From Alteromonas sp. LOR (GTDB lineage Bacteria > Pseudomonadota > Gammaproteobacteria > Enterobacterales > Alteromonadaceae): a stretch of DNA of 64,000 bases. The stretch's first letter is position 1, and each line of letters opens with the position of its first letter. This document shows, in pieces, positions 9,356-17,965 of this stretch. The position numbers and the translations under genes were made by a program. The stretch is from positions 226,541-290,540 of the forward strand of contig NZ_JQFW01000015.1 of assembly GCF_000753865.1 (NCBI RefSeq), read 5' to 3'. The notes beneath the pieces are model-generated. The model was not told the DNA's origin, did no database searches, and worked only from the letters and a program-made list of their open reading frames with translations.

Positions 9356-11086
9356 ATGGCTGCGGTTAAAACAGGGTTATCAAGGAAGCTCTTAACAAGA
9401 GTACTTTCAGTATATTTTGCGCTTACACTTATTGTGACGGTGGGGCAAATATTCACCGAATATCTCAGCACAAAGAACCACGTTGAAGAAGAGCTTCAAA
9501 CCCTCAAAAATACGTTTTCTTCTAGCTTAACCCGTGCCATGTGGGAAATTAATGATGACCAGGTTAGAGCGATAGCTGAAGGTTTAATGTCGATCCCCAT
9601 TGTAGAGGGTTTACAGGTACGTGGTGAAAACGGCAACTTTATTACCGAGCAAGGTATCCGTAAAAGTCGCTCACCTAACCCAGTAGAGCGTGAGGTGATT
9701 GAAGACCATTCCGGTGGCGTATTTAGTTACAGCTTTCCTCTGGTGTTTAAATTCGCAGGCCGAGAGTCTACCGTTGGCGATGTCACTCTATATTCTAGTT
9801 TCGACACTATATTCAGTCGAATTGAGGTAGGGGTATTTTTCCTTATTGGCAACGCCATTGTTAAAACCACCTTCCTTGTCTTTCTGTTTATGACGGCTTT
9901 TCGCACTATGCTGTCGGAACCTCTGCAAAATATTACCGAACAAATGGGAAGATTCGACCCCGAACGCCCAGAAGAGAGTAAACTTAACCTTGAAGTAAAA
10001 GACGACAACGAACTACTGCAATTAAGAGACTCATACAATGGGGTCATCGATGACTTAATTGCTTCAAATCACAAGCTAAAAAGCGCTCAAAAAGAGCTTA
10101 CCGCCGCTAATACAAAGCTAGACGACCAAAACTTGGTACTCGAACAAGAGGTAGCGAAAAAGACTGCGTCGCTGTCGCAAATCATGCTAGACCTTGAGCA
10201 ACAAAAAGATGAGCTTATTGCCCACCAGCGAGAGTTACGTCAAGAAAACAAGAATCGGCAGTATATTGAAAGCGAATTGCGCAAGAAGAACGATGAGCTG
10301 GCCGGCTCTATGCAAACCTTAAATCAAGCGCAGCAACAATTGGTTGAGTCAGAAAGAATGGCGTCGCTAGGCGGGCTTGTTGCCGGTATTACCCACGACA
10401 TCAATACTCCTCTTGGGGTCAGTGTTACTGCAGCTAGCTTTCTACAAGAGCGACTTATTAATCTTAAGCAAGACTTTGAAGACACCAGCTTAACCAGTAA
10501 AAGTATGGCAAGTTTTATCGATGAGGCCGACCAGACTGCTAAATTGCTGCTGAACAACCTAGGCAGAGCGTCAGATTTGATTGCCAGTTTTAAACAAGTT
10601 GCCGTTGACCAAACCAGCGAGAATGAGCGCGACTTTGACCTAGGCGAATATATTGCGGAAGTACTTCAATCCCTCCAGTCGGGCTACAAGCAAACTAAAC
10701 ACAATATTACGGTTAATTGCCCGCCAGAATTAATAGTCACCTGCGCGCCGGGGGCCATCGCGCAAATTGTAAGCAACCTTGCTGTAAACTCCCTTAACCA
10801 TGCATTTGAAGATAAAGCAGTTGGAAACATCAGTTTAAATGTTGAAGCAGTTGATGACCAAGTAGTCATGCATTTTGAAGACGATGGTAAAGGCCTCACG
10901 AAAGACGAACTTTCTCAGCTATTTGATGCCTTTTTTACCACTAAACGAGGCTCAGGAGGCAGTGGCCTAGGTACGCATATTGTGTATAACCTAGTCACTC
11001 AATCTTTAAATGGTAAGATTGATGCCCAAAGTGAGCCGGGTAAAGGCCTTCGCTACACCATAACGTTTCCAATAAGCCAACATTAG
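9356..11086 (+). CDS. orphan membrane sensor histidine kinase
   Basis: 576 aa. The N-terminal membrane segment (about 14-34) and a second one (about 152-180) flank a periplasmic sensor domain. A HAMP-like linker, a long coiled coil (about 225-335, Gln/Glu/Lys rich), the H-box THDINTPLG and an ATPase domain follow (NSLNHAF, DDGKGL, GGSGLGTHIVYNLV). The HDxNxPL-type H-box and coiled coil resemble the group that couples to separate response regulators. No regulator gene is adjacent, so the partner is unknown. The stop codon TAG is the first triplet of a repeat element (11084-11134). Confidence 0.9.
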   Translation: MAAVKTGLSRKLLTRVLSVYFALTLIVTVGQIFTEYLSTKNHVEEELQTLKNTFSSSLTRAMWEINDDQVRAIAEGLMSIPIVEGLQVRGENGNFITEQGIRKSRSPNPVEREVIEDHSGGVFSYSFPLVFKFAGRESTVGDVTLYSSFDTIFSRIEVGVFFLIGNAIVKTTFLVFLFMTAFRTMLSEPLQNITEQMGRFDPERPEESKLNLEVKDDNELLQLRDSYNGVIDDLIASNHKLKSAQKELTAANTKLDDQNLVLEQEVAKKTASLSQIMLDLEQQKDELIAHQRELRQENKNRQYIESELRKKNDELAGSMQTLNQAQQQLVESERMASLGGLVAGITHDINTPLGVSVTAASFLQERLINLKQDFEDTSLTSKSMASFIDEADQTAKLLLNNLGRASDLIASFKQVAVDQTSENERDFDLGEYIAEVLQSLQSGYKQTKHNITVNCPPELIVTCAPGAIAQIVSNLAVNSLNHAFEDKAVGNISLNVEAVDDQVVMHFEDDGKGLTKDELSQLFDAFFTTKRGSGGSGLGTHIVYNLVTQSLNGKIDAQSEPGKGLRYTITFPISQH

Positions 11087-11134
11087 GGCGTGTTGAACTT
11101 TGCTCTACGAATGTTGGGCTAACAACACGCGCTA
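11084..11134 (-). mobile_element. 51-bp deletion derivative of the TIR repeat family
   Basis: It begins TAGGGCGTGTTGAACTTTGC and ends CAACACGCGCTA. Its first 39 bp match the inverted right end of the full 267-bp copies (50831-51097, 62325-62591), including the inner GGGCTAA. The remaining 12 bp match the opposite terminus, so this is an internally deleted copy in reverse orientation. It starts on the stop codon of the kinase gene. Confidence 0.7.
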
Positions 11135-11292
11135 AGATGCACAAACCTTTTCTAACGCTTTTCATTGCAAGCCTTACTCAATTTAAAGAGAGCACTGCTA
11201 GCCGAGTATTCCTAACGGTGCATTTCCAATTGCGCGGTGACGCGTTGGTTGATACGCTTGCGCCCTAATTTTTGAATGAGATTTTCCCTTCT

Positions 11293-12204
11293 ATGTGGTT
11301 TAAAAATATAAAAGCATTTCAATTAACACAGCCACTGTCGCTCGATGATGACGATTTAGAACGTATGCTTAACGAGCATGCTTTTAGACCTTGCGGCAGC
11401 CAAGATATGGCGACTATGGGATTTGCTTCACCCTTTTCTCAAGCTGGCAAATCGGGCACCATGTTTCACTGTGTTCAGCAGCGCTATTGGATAACGCTGA
11501 AAAAGCAGGAAAAGATTTTACCTGCAGCGGTTGTTAATGCTGAACTTGAAGAAATGGTTGCCAAGATAGAAATGGAAACTGGAGCCGCGGTTGGTAAAAA
11601 AGCCAAAACAGATTTAAAGCAAGAAATTCAAACGCGCCTGCTACCACAAGCATTCACAAAGAATAGTTATACCCATGGGTTTATTTCGCTACCGGACAAC
11701 TTAGTGGTAGTGGATGCCTCATCAGATGGCAAAGCCGAGGCGTTTCTCGCTATGGTAAGAAAGGCGATTGGCTCACTGCCTGTTGTGCCATTTACCCGTC
11801 ATAGCCTGCAAAGCGAGTTAACGCATTGGGTAACAGACGCGACGCCAGATAACATCGATTTGCTTGAAGAGGCAGAATTAAAATCTGCTGACGACACTGG
11901 CAGTGTCATTCGCTGTAAAAATCAGCCTCTTGATAGCGACGAAATTAGCCTGCATTTATCTGCTGGTAAACTTGTTCAAAAAGTGGCGTTTGAATATGCT
12001 GAAAGCCTATCGGCAATCATGTGTGAAGATGGTGCGGTAAAACGTATTAAATTTACCGACCGCTTTAAAGAAGAAACTGAAGACGTCCCTAAAGATCAGG
12101 TTGAAGCTCGTTTAGATGCAGAGTTCGCACTGATGTCAGCGGAAATAACCACGCTGTTAAACTTCCTTCGAGATACATTGAAGCTGAATGACAACGACCT
12201 GTAG
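11293..12204 (+). CDS. rdgC: recombination-associated protein RdgC
   Basis: ATG 11293 gives MWFKNIKAFQLTQ and exactly 303 aa, the length of E. coli RdgC; the longer frame adds seven unsupported residues. RdgC is a nucleoid-associated, ring-forming dimer that binds double-stranded DNA and limits RecA filament loading. The family start, the FRPCGSQDMATMGF segment and the acidic C-terminal half are recognisable. It appears to be a single-gene unit. Confidence 0.95.
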   Translation: MWFKNIKAFQLTQPLSLDDDDLERMLNEHAFRPCGSQDMATMGFASPFSQAGKSGTMFHCVQQRYWITLKKQEKILPAAVVNAELEEMVAKIEMETGAAVGKKAKTDLKQEIQTRLLPQAFTKNSYTHGFISLPDNLVVVDASSDGKAEAFLAMVRKAIGSLPVVPFTRHSLQSELTHWVTDATPDNIDLLEEAELKSADDTGSVIRCKNQPLDSDEISLHLSAGKLVQKVAFEYAESLSAIMCEDGAVKRIKFTDRFKEETEDVPKDQVEARLDAEFALMSAEITTLLNFLRDTLKLNDNDL

Positions 12205-12254
12205 TTTTTATTAAGCCCTGATTACCCCCAACGACGCTTATTGGGGGTAATGTA

Positions 12255-12866
12255 TTATTGAGGGTAGTGTATTATTGCCATAAATCGAGTCTCACCTGCA
12301 TCATCTCTGTAAGCATGCGCCTGATCTGCCGCTAATACGCATTGCTCCCCTGCTTTTAGCGTTTCCCACTGACCGTTTTGCATCACACTTAACACGCCAG
12401 AGATAACATGAATACGCTCAGTTACACCTGCTTGGTGAGCTGTGGAGTGTTGCTCATGGTGTTGAGATAATACCAGTTCAAACACCTCAAATGACGTCAG
12501 TGGATCAAAGGGGAATAAAGTGACAACCTGCATATTAGGGTCGGCAATCAACTCAACCTGCGGTTGCAGTACACTGGTTTCATTACTGGTTTCATTACTG
12601 GTTTCCTGGCTGCTTTCTTGGCTGTTTGCGCGTGTTGCTGCAGTGCTGCCCAAGAACGAAGAAAAAGAGCACTGTAGTCCAGTGGCTATTTTCCACAGCG
12701 TAGCAATGGTTGGACTCGACTCCCCTCTTTCTATCTGCCCTAACATGGCCTTTGATACGCCGGTTAACTGAGACGCACTATCGAGTGATAGCTTTCTTTC
12801 GCCCCTTACCCGCCGTAAATTTTGCGCCACATTATGGGTAATTTTACTTCCGCTGCCTTCCAACAT
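12255..12866 (-). CDS. XRE-family regulator with C-terminal cupin domain
   Basis: 203 aa. The helix-turn-helix is at residues 12-68 (LRRVRGERKLSLDSASQLTG, GQIERGESSPTIATLWKIA). A Ser/Thr/Asn/Gln linker (QESSQETSNETSNETS) is encoded by a 12-bp tandem repeat, and a cupin fold follows (HVISGVLSV, LAADQAHAYRD). Such proteins usually repress a nearby transporter or catabolic gene and sense a small ligand through the cupin. It is divergent from the BenE-like gene, and two palindromes lie between them. Confidence 0.9.
   Translation of the reverse strand: MLEGSGSKITHNVAQNLRRVRGERKLSLDSASQLTGVSKAMLGQIERGESSPTIATLWKIATGLQCSFSSFLGSTAATRANSQESSQETSNETSNETSVLQPQVELIADPNMQVVTLFPFDPLTSFEVFELVLSQHHEQHSTAHQAGVTERIHVISGVLSVMQNGQWETLKAGEQCVLAADQAHAYRDDAGETRFMAIIHYPQ
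12582..12617. repeat. 12-bp tandem repeat in the regulator linker
   Basis: Two identical units ATTACTGGTTTC (12582 and 12594) and one diverged unit (12606), with a partial unit before them, encode the repeated ETSN linker between the helix-turn-helix and cupin domains. Changes in copy number stay in frame. Confidence 0.75.
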
Positions 12867-12923
12867 ACCTACCTTATTGCCAAGAAATCATTAAAACCTT
12901 TTGGCTCAGTATACGTTATTTTT

Positions 12924-12951
12924 GCACTTGTGCGCTATAGCGCACAAGTGC
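12924..12951. promoter_or_regulatory. 28-bp perfect palindrome, probable operator 1
   Basis: The two halves GCACTTGTGCGCTA and TAGCGCACAAGTGC are exact reverse complements. It lies between the divergent XRE-cupin regulator and the BenE-like carrier and shares its core with the palindrome at 12971-12990; the centres are 43 bp apart, about four helical turns. Confidence 0.75.
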
Positions 12952-12970
12952 TACTCTTGCCCCACAAACT

Positions 12971-12990
12971 TTGTGCGCTATAACGCACAA
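12971..12990. promoter_or_regulatory. second palindrome overlapping a -10 box, probable operator 2
   Basis: TTGTGCGCTATAACGCACAA is a 20-bp palindrome with one mismatched pair. It contains TATAAC, which sits 16 bp after TTGCCC (12958-12963) and could be the -10 of the BenE-like gene. A protein bound here would block that promoter, which fits repression by the neighbouring XRE-cupin protein. Confidence 0.65.
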
Positions 12991-13058
12991 CATTTTAGTA
13001 ACGGTAATCATTTTTCAAAGTGAAAACAGTAAATACTGTTCAAACAAAGGCATGGACA

Positions 13059-14231
13059 ATGAGTGGATTTTCTTTACGGCATATTAGCGCGGGGGTTACC
13101 GCTGTCATTGTTGGCTATAGCAGTGCCGTTGTCATCGTTATTGACGTCGCGAAGCGTGCCGGCGCGTCAGACGCTATGGTGGTAAGTTGGCTACTAGCCT
13201 TAGGGCTTGGCATGGGAGTAACGTGTATTGCTTTTTCATGGTTCACTAAAGTTCCCGTGGTGACGGCATGGTCGACACCAGGTGCCGCATTTTTACTTAC
13301 CACAGTAGAACAATACTCCTACAGCGACGCTATCGGCGCTTTTATCGTTTGCGCTTGTTTATCACTCATAACCGCGCAAAGCAGACTTCTGCTTAAACAA
13401 ATTAGCCGCATCCCACCCGCCATCTCAAGTGCGCTCCTTGCAGGTATTTTACTGCCCCTGTGCCTCGCTATTTTTAGTGATGTGAATGAGTATCCCTACA
13501 TCGTTGCGTCATTTTTAGCGGTCTATATAGCCGGAAGTCGACTTTTTCCCCAGTATTTAATGTTGGTGCTATTAATATTATCTCTCATAGTGACCGTTTT
13601 CATGCAGAGCCAGGCCAGTGATTCAGGCTTCACGTTTGTGTTAGGCGCCCCAACCCCTGTGTGGGTTACCCCCACATTGTCATGGTCTGCTGCCATCGGT
13701 TTAGGCTTACCACTATTTATCATTACAACGCTATCGCAAAACTTACCAGGCATTGCCATTCACCATATCCACGGCTACTTTCCAGACCATAAACCCATAC
13801 TTTCTGGCATTGCTGTTGTACAGGGAATACTTGCCCCTTTTGGCGGTTTCACGTTTAATCTTGCCGCGATTACTGCCGCAATTTGTATGGGAAATGAGGT
13901 AGATAATGATAAGCAGCAACGTTACAAAGCTGCAATAGCTGCAGGTATTGCGTATTTGATAGTGGGCCTTTGTGCATCGGCCATTGTGTCATTATTTGTC
14001 AGCATGCCTAAGGTCATCATTCATCTATTGGCAGGGCTGGCTTTGCTAGCAACACTTCAGGGAGCATTTTCCAAAAGTATGGAAACGCAGTCTCATCGCG
14101 CACCAGCACTGTTAACACTGCTGTGTACGGCATCTGGATTCAGTTTGCTTTCGTTACCCTCTGCGGTGTGGGGGCTTGGACTTGGGCTCGGATTACTTTT
14201 TGTGCAAAAAAGGGAGGGGAAGCCTTCTTAA
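13059..14231 (+). CDS. BenE-family benzoate/aromatic-acid membrane transporter
   Basis: ATG 13059 with an AAAGG ribosome site gives MSGFSLRHISAG and 390 aa; a GTG 39 bp upstream is less likely. The protein is almost entirely hydrophobic with about 11-12 membrane segments. BenE-family signatures include TAWSTPGAAFL near residue 70 and FGGFTFNLAAITAAICMG near residue 265. The family is annotated as benzoate:proton symporters, but the true substrate here is unknown and no aromatic-degradation genes are adjacent. Probable control is by the divergent XRE-cupin regulator. Confidence 0.88.
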   Translation: MSGFSLRHISAGVTAVIVGYSSAVVIVIDVAKRAGASDAMVVSWLLALGLGMGVTCIAFSWFTKVPVVTAWSTPGAAFLLTTVEQYSYSDAIGAFIVCACLSLITAQSRLLLKQISRIPPAISSALLAGILLPLCLAIFSDVNEYPYIVASFLAVYIAGSRLFPQYLMLVLLILSLIVTVFMQSQASDSGFTFVLGAPTPVWVTPTLSWSAAIGLGLPLFIITTLSQNLPGIAIHHIHGYFPDHKPILSGIAVVQGILAPFGGFTFNLAAITAAICMGNEVDNDKQQRYKAAIAAGIAYLIVGLCASAIVSLFVSMPKVIIHLLAGLALLATLQGAFSKSMETQSHRAPALLTLLCTASGFSLLSLPSAVWGLGLGLGLLFVQKREGKPS

Positions 14232-14265
14232 ATTGTTCTTTTTCAGTGAACTTCAATATAAATAA

Positions 14266-14323
14266 AAAGCCAGCACGTAGTTGGGAATAGACAATTTCTA
14301 CCACAAAAATGTGTGCTGGCTTT
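14266..14323. terminator. inverted repeat between convergent genes
   Basis: AAAGCCAGCAC and GTGCTGGCTTT form an 11-bp perfect stem with a long (36-nt) loop. It lies between the BenE-like gene (+) and the HDOD gene (-) and may stop transcription from both sides. The loop is longer than usual, so confidence is moderate. Confidence 0.5.
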
Positions 14324-14376
14324 CTTTCAATTCAATACCTTGTAAATAAGGTGCTAAGGCCTTAAAAACATACGCT

Positions 14377-15213
14377 TTACATGAATATTTGTTTCGCTGA
14401 ATTTGACAGCTCTGTAAACTCGTCGCTGTGCAATACGCTAATATCGTCAACCACGTTCCGCTGCATGGCTAAATTGAGTACGGCATCTTTTTGATTATCC
14501 ATCGCGCCAGATAGGGCTGCGCCCACGCGAACAAAGTCAATATAGTCTACGTTTTCAGGAATAAAGCTTAGGTCTTTCCAGTGCTGTGAAACGTTAACAA
14601 AGGTCTCGCCAAATCCCCATTCTTTCATAATGCTCGCGCCCACTCGACCGGATAGTTTGTCTATCGCTACATCGAGGAACGAGGGATTGGCAAAGACTTC
14701 TGGGTGGCGCTCGGCTTCAGTTAATACAGGAAGCACACCAATATTATGAACTAATGCGGCTAGCGTCATGGTATCCAGACTCATCTCACGCTTTTTCGTT
14801 CTCGAAATGTAGAGCTGCAGCACCGCCATTGAGTTTGCAACGATATCAACGGTACGCACCCATTCTTTTTGCAAATAGCGCGTGACGATGTCATTTTTTG
14901 ACACAAACAGCTGTTCCATGGCCAACGCAGTAGAAATATTTTTAATTTGGCGCAGACCAATTCGCGTAACGGCTTGGCCAATCGACGTTACTTTTACGCT
15001 ACGCCCCATGTATGCACTATTCGCAATTTTAATCATGCGGGCGCCTAGTGATGGGTCTTGGCCAATAACGTCGGCCATTGCATTGAGGTTTATATCAGGA
15101 TCATCAGCCGCTTTTCTTACTTTTAACGCAATTGCTGGAAGCGTAGGCAGTACAAGCGTGTCATTATTTATTTTTTCAACAAGAATAGTTGAGAGCGCGT
15201 TCTGTGTAGACAT
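14377..15213 (-). CDS. HDOD-domain protein
   Basis: 278 aa. It has a single HDOD domain (about residues 15-225), a degenerate HD-phosphohydrolase fold: LPTLPAIALKVRKAADDP, IGQDPSLGARMIKIANSAYMG, ALVHNIGVLPVL and MKEWGFGETFVNVSQHW. The catalytic HD pair is not intact, as is usual for HDOD proteins, which act in signalling (chemotaxis, c-di-GMP or motility control) rather than hydrolysis. The ribosome site AAGGGTAG precedes ATG 15213. It stands alone and its partner is unknown. Confidence 0.88.
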   Translation of the reverse strand: MSTQNALSTILVEKINNDTLVLPTLPAIALKVRKAADDPDINLNAMADVIGQDPSLGARMIKIANSAYMGRSVKVTSIGQAVTRIGLRQIKNISTALAMEQLFVSKNDIVTRYLQKEWVRTVDIVANSMAVLQLYISRTKKREMSLDTMTLAALVHNIGVLPVLTEAERHPEVFANPSFLDVAIDKLSGRVGASIMKEWGFGETFVNVSQHWKDLSFIPENVDYIDFVRVGAALSGAMDNQKDAVLNLAMQRNVVDDISVLHSDEFTELSNSAKQIFM

Positions 15214-15593
15214 AGTTCTACCCTTAGACTTTTTATGGCTTGTTCAAGCCAATCACTTACTAAAATATTAATATCGTTTATGCAGTAAAGCGCGATTCGC
15301 TAGCGGCATAATCGATAGTTGTGCGTTCGACTTTCATTTTCAATACAGCATCCCTTCATATTTTCAGCGGGACAGGCTTTTTATAATAGTATAACTTTAA
15401 CCATACTATCGCAGTGTTTCGATTTCGACCAACTAAATATACAGGCGAACAAGCCACCTATTACAGTATAGATAATAGACGAGAAAATACTTTTGATTTC
15501 AAACAACAAAGTGAATAGTAGAAGCTATTTGCCTTTGATGTAAAATCAAATTAATACGATTAATAAAACTAACGACAGACGGTAAAACAACCA
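15214..15593. other. intergenic region between divergent genes
   Basis: This 380-bp A/T-rich stretch must carry promoters for the HDOD gene (-) and the M49-like peptidase gene (+). The only structure seen is a small inverted repeat, ATAGTAT / ATACTAT, around 15387-15410. No small ORF is convincing. Confidence 0.5.
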
Positions 15594-17294
15594 ATGAAAA
15601 AAATAATAAGAACAGGTCTATCTCCTGTAGCAGCGGCACTTGCCGGTGTATTTATGTTAGGCGCATGCAGCCAACCCACAGATACTAAATCAGCAAACAC
15701 AGCACTTGAAGACACGGCGGACACAGAGCAGACTCTGCTAGTGGATGAGTCAAGACTGACTATTTATCACCCAGTGGACCTTACCGCCAATTTAGACCAT
15801 CTCAGCGATAATCAGCATAAGATGCTATCGCTTCTCATTGATGCATCAAAAATAATGGATGAGCTATTCTGGCAACAGGCATTTTTTGGCAGCAAAGCCT
15901 CATTTTTGAGTGGGATTAAAAGTGAAGAGGTACGTCACTTCGCTTCAATTAACTACGGTCCATGGGATCGTTTAAATGGCGATACCCCCTTTATCAGTGG
16001 CTTCGATGCGAAATTCGCTGGAGCACAGTTTTACCCCCATGACATGGAAAAGGCTGAATTTGCTACCGCAGAGTTTGCTGATAAGCAGGGGCTATACTCC
16101 ATGGTTAAGCGTGATGAAGCGGGAAATTTGTATTCCGTGCCTTATTCAGAAGCGTTTAAAAGTGATTTGATGGAAGCCTCTGATCTTCTTCTTGAAGCGG
16201 CCGAGCTTGCTGAAGATGAGAGTTTTAAGGCGTACTTAACATTGCGAGCAGATGCACTGTTAACCGATGACTACCTTGCCTCTGATATGGCGTGGATGGA
16301 CATGAAAACCAACCCTATTGAGTTAGTGATTGGCCCCATTGAATCCTATGAGGATCAGTTATTTGGCTACCGCGCCGCGTTTGAAGCTTATGTGCTGGTG
16401 AAAGACTTAGCATGGAGCGAAAAGCTTGCTAAATATGCAGCGTTTTTACCCGAGTTACAGCAAGGATTGCCAGTAGCAAAAGCTTATAAAGCCGAAGTGC
16501 CGGGGTCTGACGCCGACCTAAATGCTTATGATGTTATTTATTATGCAGGTCACTCTAATGCGGGCAGTAAAACCATCGCCATCAATCTACCCAATGATGA
16601 ACGTGTACAGTTAGAGAAAGGGACTCGTCGACTACAGCTTAAAAATGCTATGCAGGCAAAATTCGACAATATCCTCGTGCCTATAGCAGATACACTTATT
16701 GTTCCTGAGCAGCGTCAGCATATTACCTTCGACGCCTTTTTTGCCAATACCATGTTCCATGAAGTGGCTCACGGTTTAGGCATTAAGAATACCCTTGATG
16801 GTTCAAGCACCGTTCGCCAGGCGTTGAAGGAACACGCATCCGCATTAGAGGAAGGCAAAGCCGATATTTTAGGTCTCTACATGGTGCAAAGTCTTCTTGA
16901 GAAAGGTGAGATTACAGAGGGTTCACTAGAGGATTACTATGTCACCTTTATGGCCGGCATATTCCGCTCGGTTCGCTTTGGTGCAAGCTCAGCGCACGGT
17001 AAAGCAAACATGATTAGGTTTAACTTTTTTGCACAGCAAGGTGCGTTTGAGAAAACTGAAGACGGACTGTATCGTGTCAACATGCGAAAAATGGGCGCAG
17101 CCGTGGAAGCGTTATCAGAGTTAATTCTTACCCTTCAAGGTGATGGTGACTATGATGGCGTTGGTGAACTTGTCGAGACAATGGGCGTAATTAAGCCGCA
17201 ACTAAACTCTGACTTAGCCCGTTTAAGCGATGCTAACATTCCAGTGGATATACACTTTAACCAAGGTAAAAAAGTGCTGGGATTACCCGAGTGA
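15594..17294 (+). CDS. M49-like (dipeptidyl-peptidase III family) zinc peptidase lipoprotein
   Basis: 566 aa with a lipoprotein signal (VFMLGAC, lipid Cys at about residue 25). The zinc motif is HEVAHGLG (about residue 390), followed by EEGKADILGLYM about 40 residues later, the spacing expected for the second zinc glutamate in the DPP III family. The motif is the five-residue HEXXH form rather than the six-residue HEXXGH typical of eukaryotic DPP III. It likely acts on peptides in the periplasm. Single-gene unit followed by a strong terminator. Confidence 0.8.
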   Translation: MKKIIRTGLSPVAAALAGVFMLGACSQPTDTKSANTALEDTADTEQTLLVDESRLTIYHPVDLTANLDHLSDNQHKMLSLLIDASKIMDELFWQQAFFGSKASFLSGIKSEEVRHFASINYGPWDRLNGDTPFISGFDAKFAGAQFYPHDMEKAEFATAEFADKQGLYSMVKRDEAGNLYSVPYSEAFKSDLMEASDLLLEAAELAEDESFKAYLTLRADALLTDDYLASDMAWMDMKTNPIELVIGPIESYEDQLFGYRAAFEAYVLVKDLAWSEKLAKYAAFLPELQQGLPVAKAYKAEVPGSDADLNAYDVIYYAGHSNAGSKTIAINLPNDERVQLEKGTRRLQLKNAMQAKFDNILVPIADTLIVPEQRQHITFDAFFANTMFHEVAHGLGIKNTLDGSSTVRQALKEHASALEEGKADILGLYMVQSLLEKGEITEGSLEDYYVTFMAGIFRSVRFGASSAHGKANMIRFNFFAQQGAFEKTEDGLYRVNMRKMGAAVEALSELILTLQGDGDYDGVGELVETMGVIKPQLNSDLARLSDANIPVDIHFNQGKKVLGLPE

Positions 17295-17325
17295 ACGCAG
17301 TTTAATTTTTAATTTTTGCTTTTAT

Positions 17326-17364
17326 AAAAAAACGCCGCGTCATTGCCAATAACGCGGCGTTTTT
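17326..17364. terminator. bidirectional intrinsic terminator
   Basis: AAAAACGCCGCGT and ACGCGGCGTTTTT form a 13-bp stem with an 11-nt loop. The T-run on each strand serves both the M49-like gene (+) and the HIT gene (-). Confidence 0.9.
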
Positions 17365-17393
17365 CATTATTTCACGGCTTTGTAGGCTGCTCG

Positions 17394-17765
17394 CTATTCA
17401 ACGTGCTTTTTCATATCTTCTGTGTACGGAGGCCATCCTAACGGCTTCCCAGCCAGTACATGAAGGTGGATATGGTAAACCGTTTGGCCACCAAACTCGT
17501 TGCAGTTCATGACAGTTCGAAAACCTTGCTCGGCAACCCCTAAATCGCTGGCCACCTTCGCCGCTACTACCGATAAATGACCAACCACTTCCCTGTCGTC
17601 AGCTGTAATATCGTTGATTGTGGCAATGGCCTTTTTTGGAATAACAAGAAAATGGACTGGAGCTTGGGGATTAATATCCTTAAACGCCAACGCCATGTCA
17701 TCTTCGTAAAGAATGTCCGCGGGGATTTCTTTATTAATAATTTTGGTAAAAATAGTGTCCGACAT
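17394..17765 (-). CDS. hinT: HIT-family nucleotide-binding hydrolase (HinT-like)
   Basis: 123 aa, the usual length for HinT. The signature [10 protein letters not shown] (about residue 100) is the HxHxH nucleotidyl-transfer motif, and the N-terminal [19 protein letters not shown] and [17 protein letters not shown] are typical of the family. It hydrolyses phosphoramidates of purine nucleotides such as AMP-lysine or AMP-NH2 in the cytoplasm. It appears monocistronic, with terminator 17326-17364 just downstream. Confidence 0.95.
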   Translation of the reverse strand: MSDTIFTKIINKEIPADILYEDDMALAFKDINPQAPVHFLVIPKKAIATINDITADDREVVGHLSVVAAKVASDLGVAEQGFRTVMNCNEFGGQTVYHIHLHVLAGKPLGWPPYTEDMKKHVE

Positions 17766-17965
17766 CCTGTTGCTCCTTTTATTTACACTGTAATCTGACG
17801 CGCCTTAAAACGTTATGCCATTCTGGCGCACTGCTTTTTTACAAAGCGAGCTCTACAAAGCCAAGCTTGACATGTCTGCCTTTCAAATTTGGCTTTTTAA
17901 TCTCGCTCTCTAGCTGTTTTTTCTATTCGGGCTTTTCTGTTCAAGCTAAGCTTTTCAACCACAGG

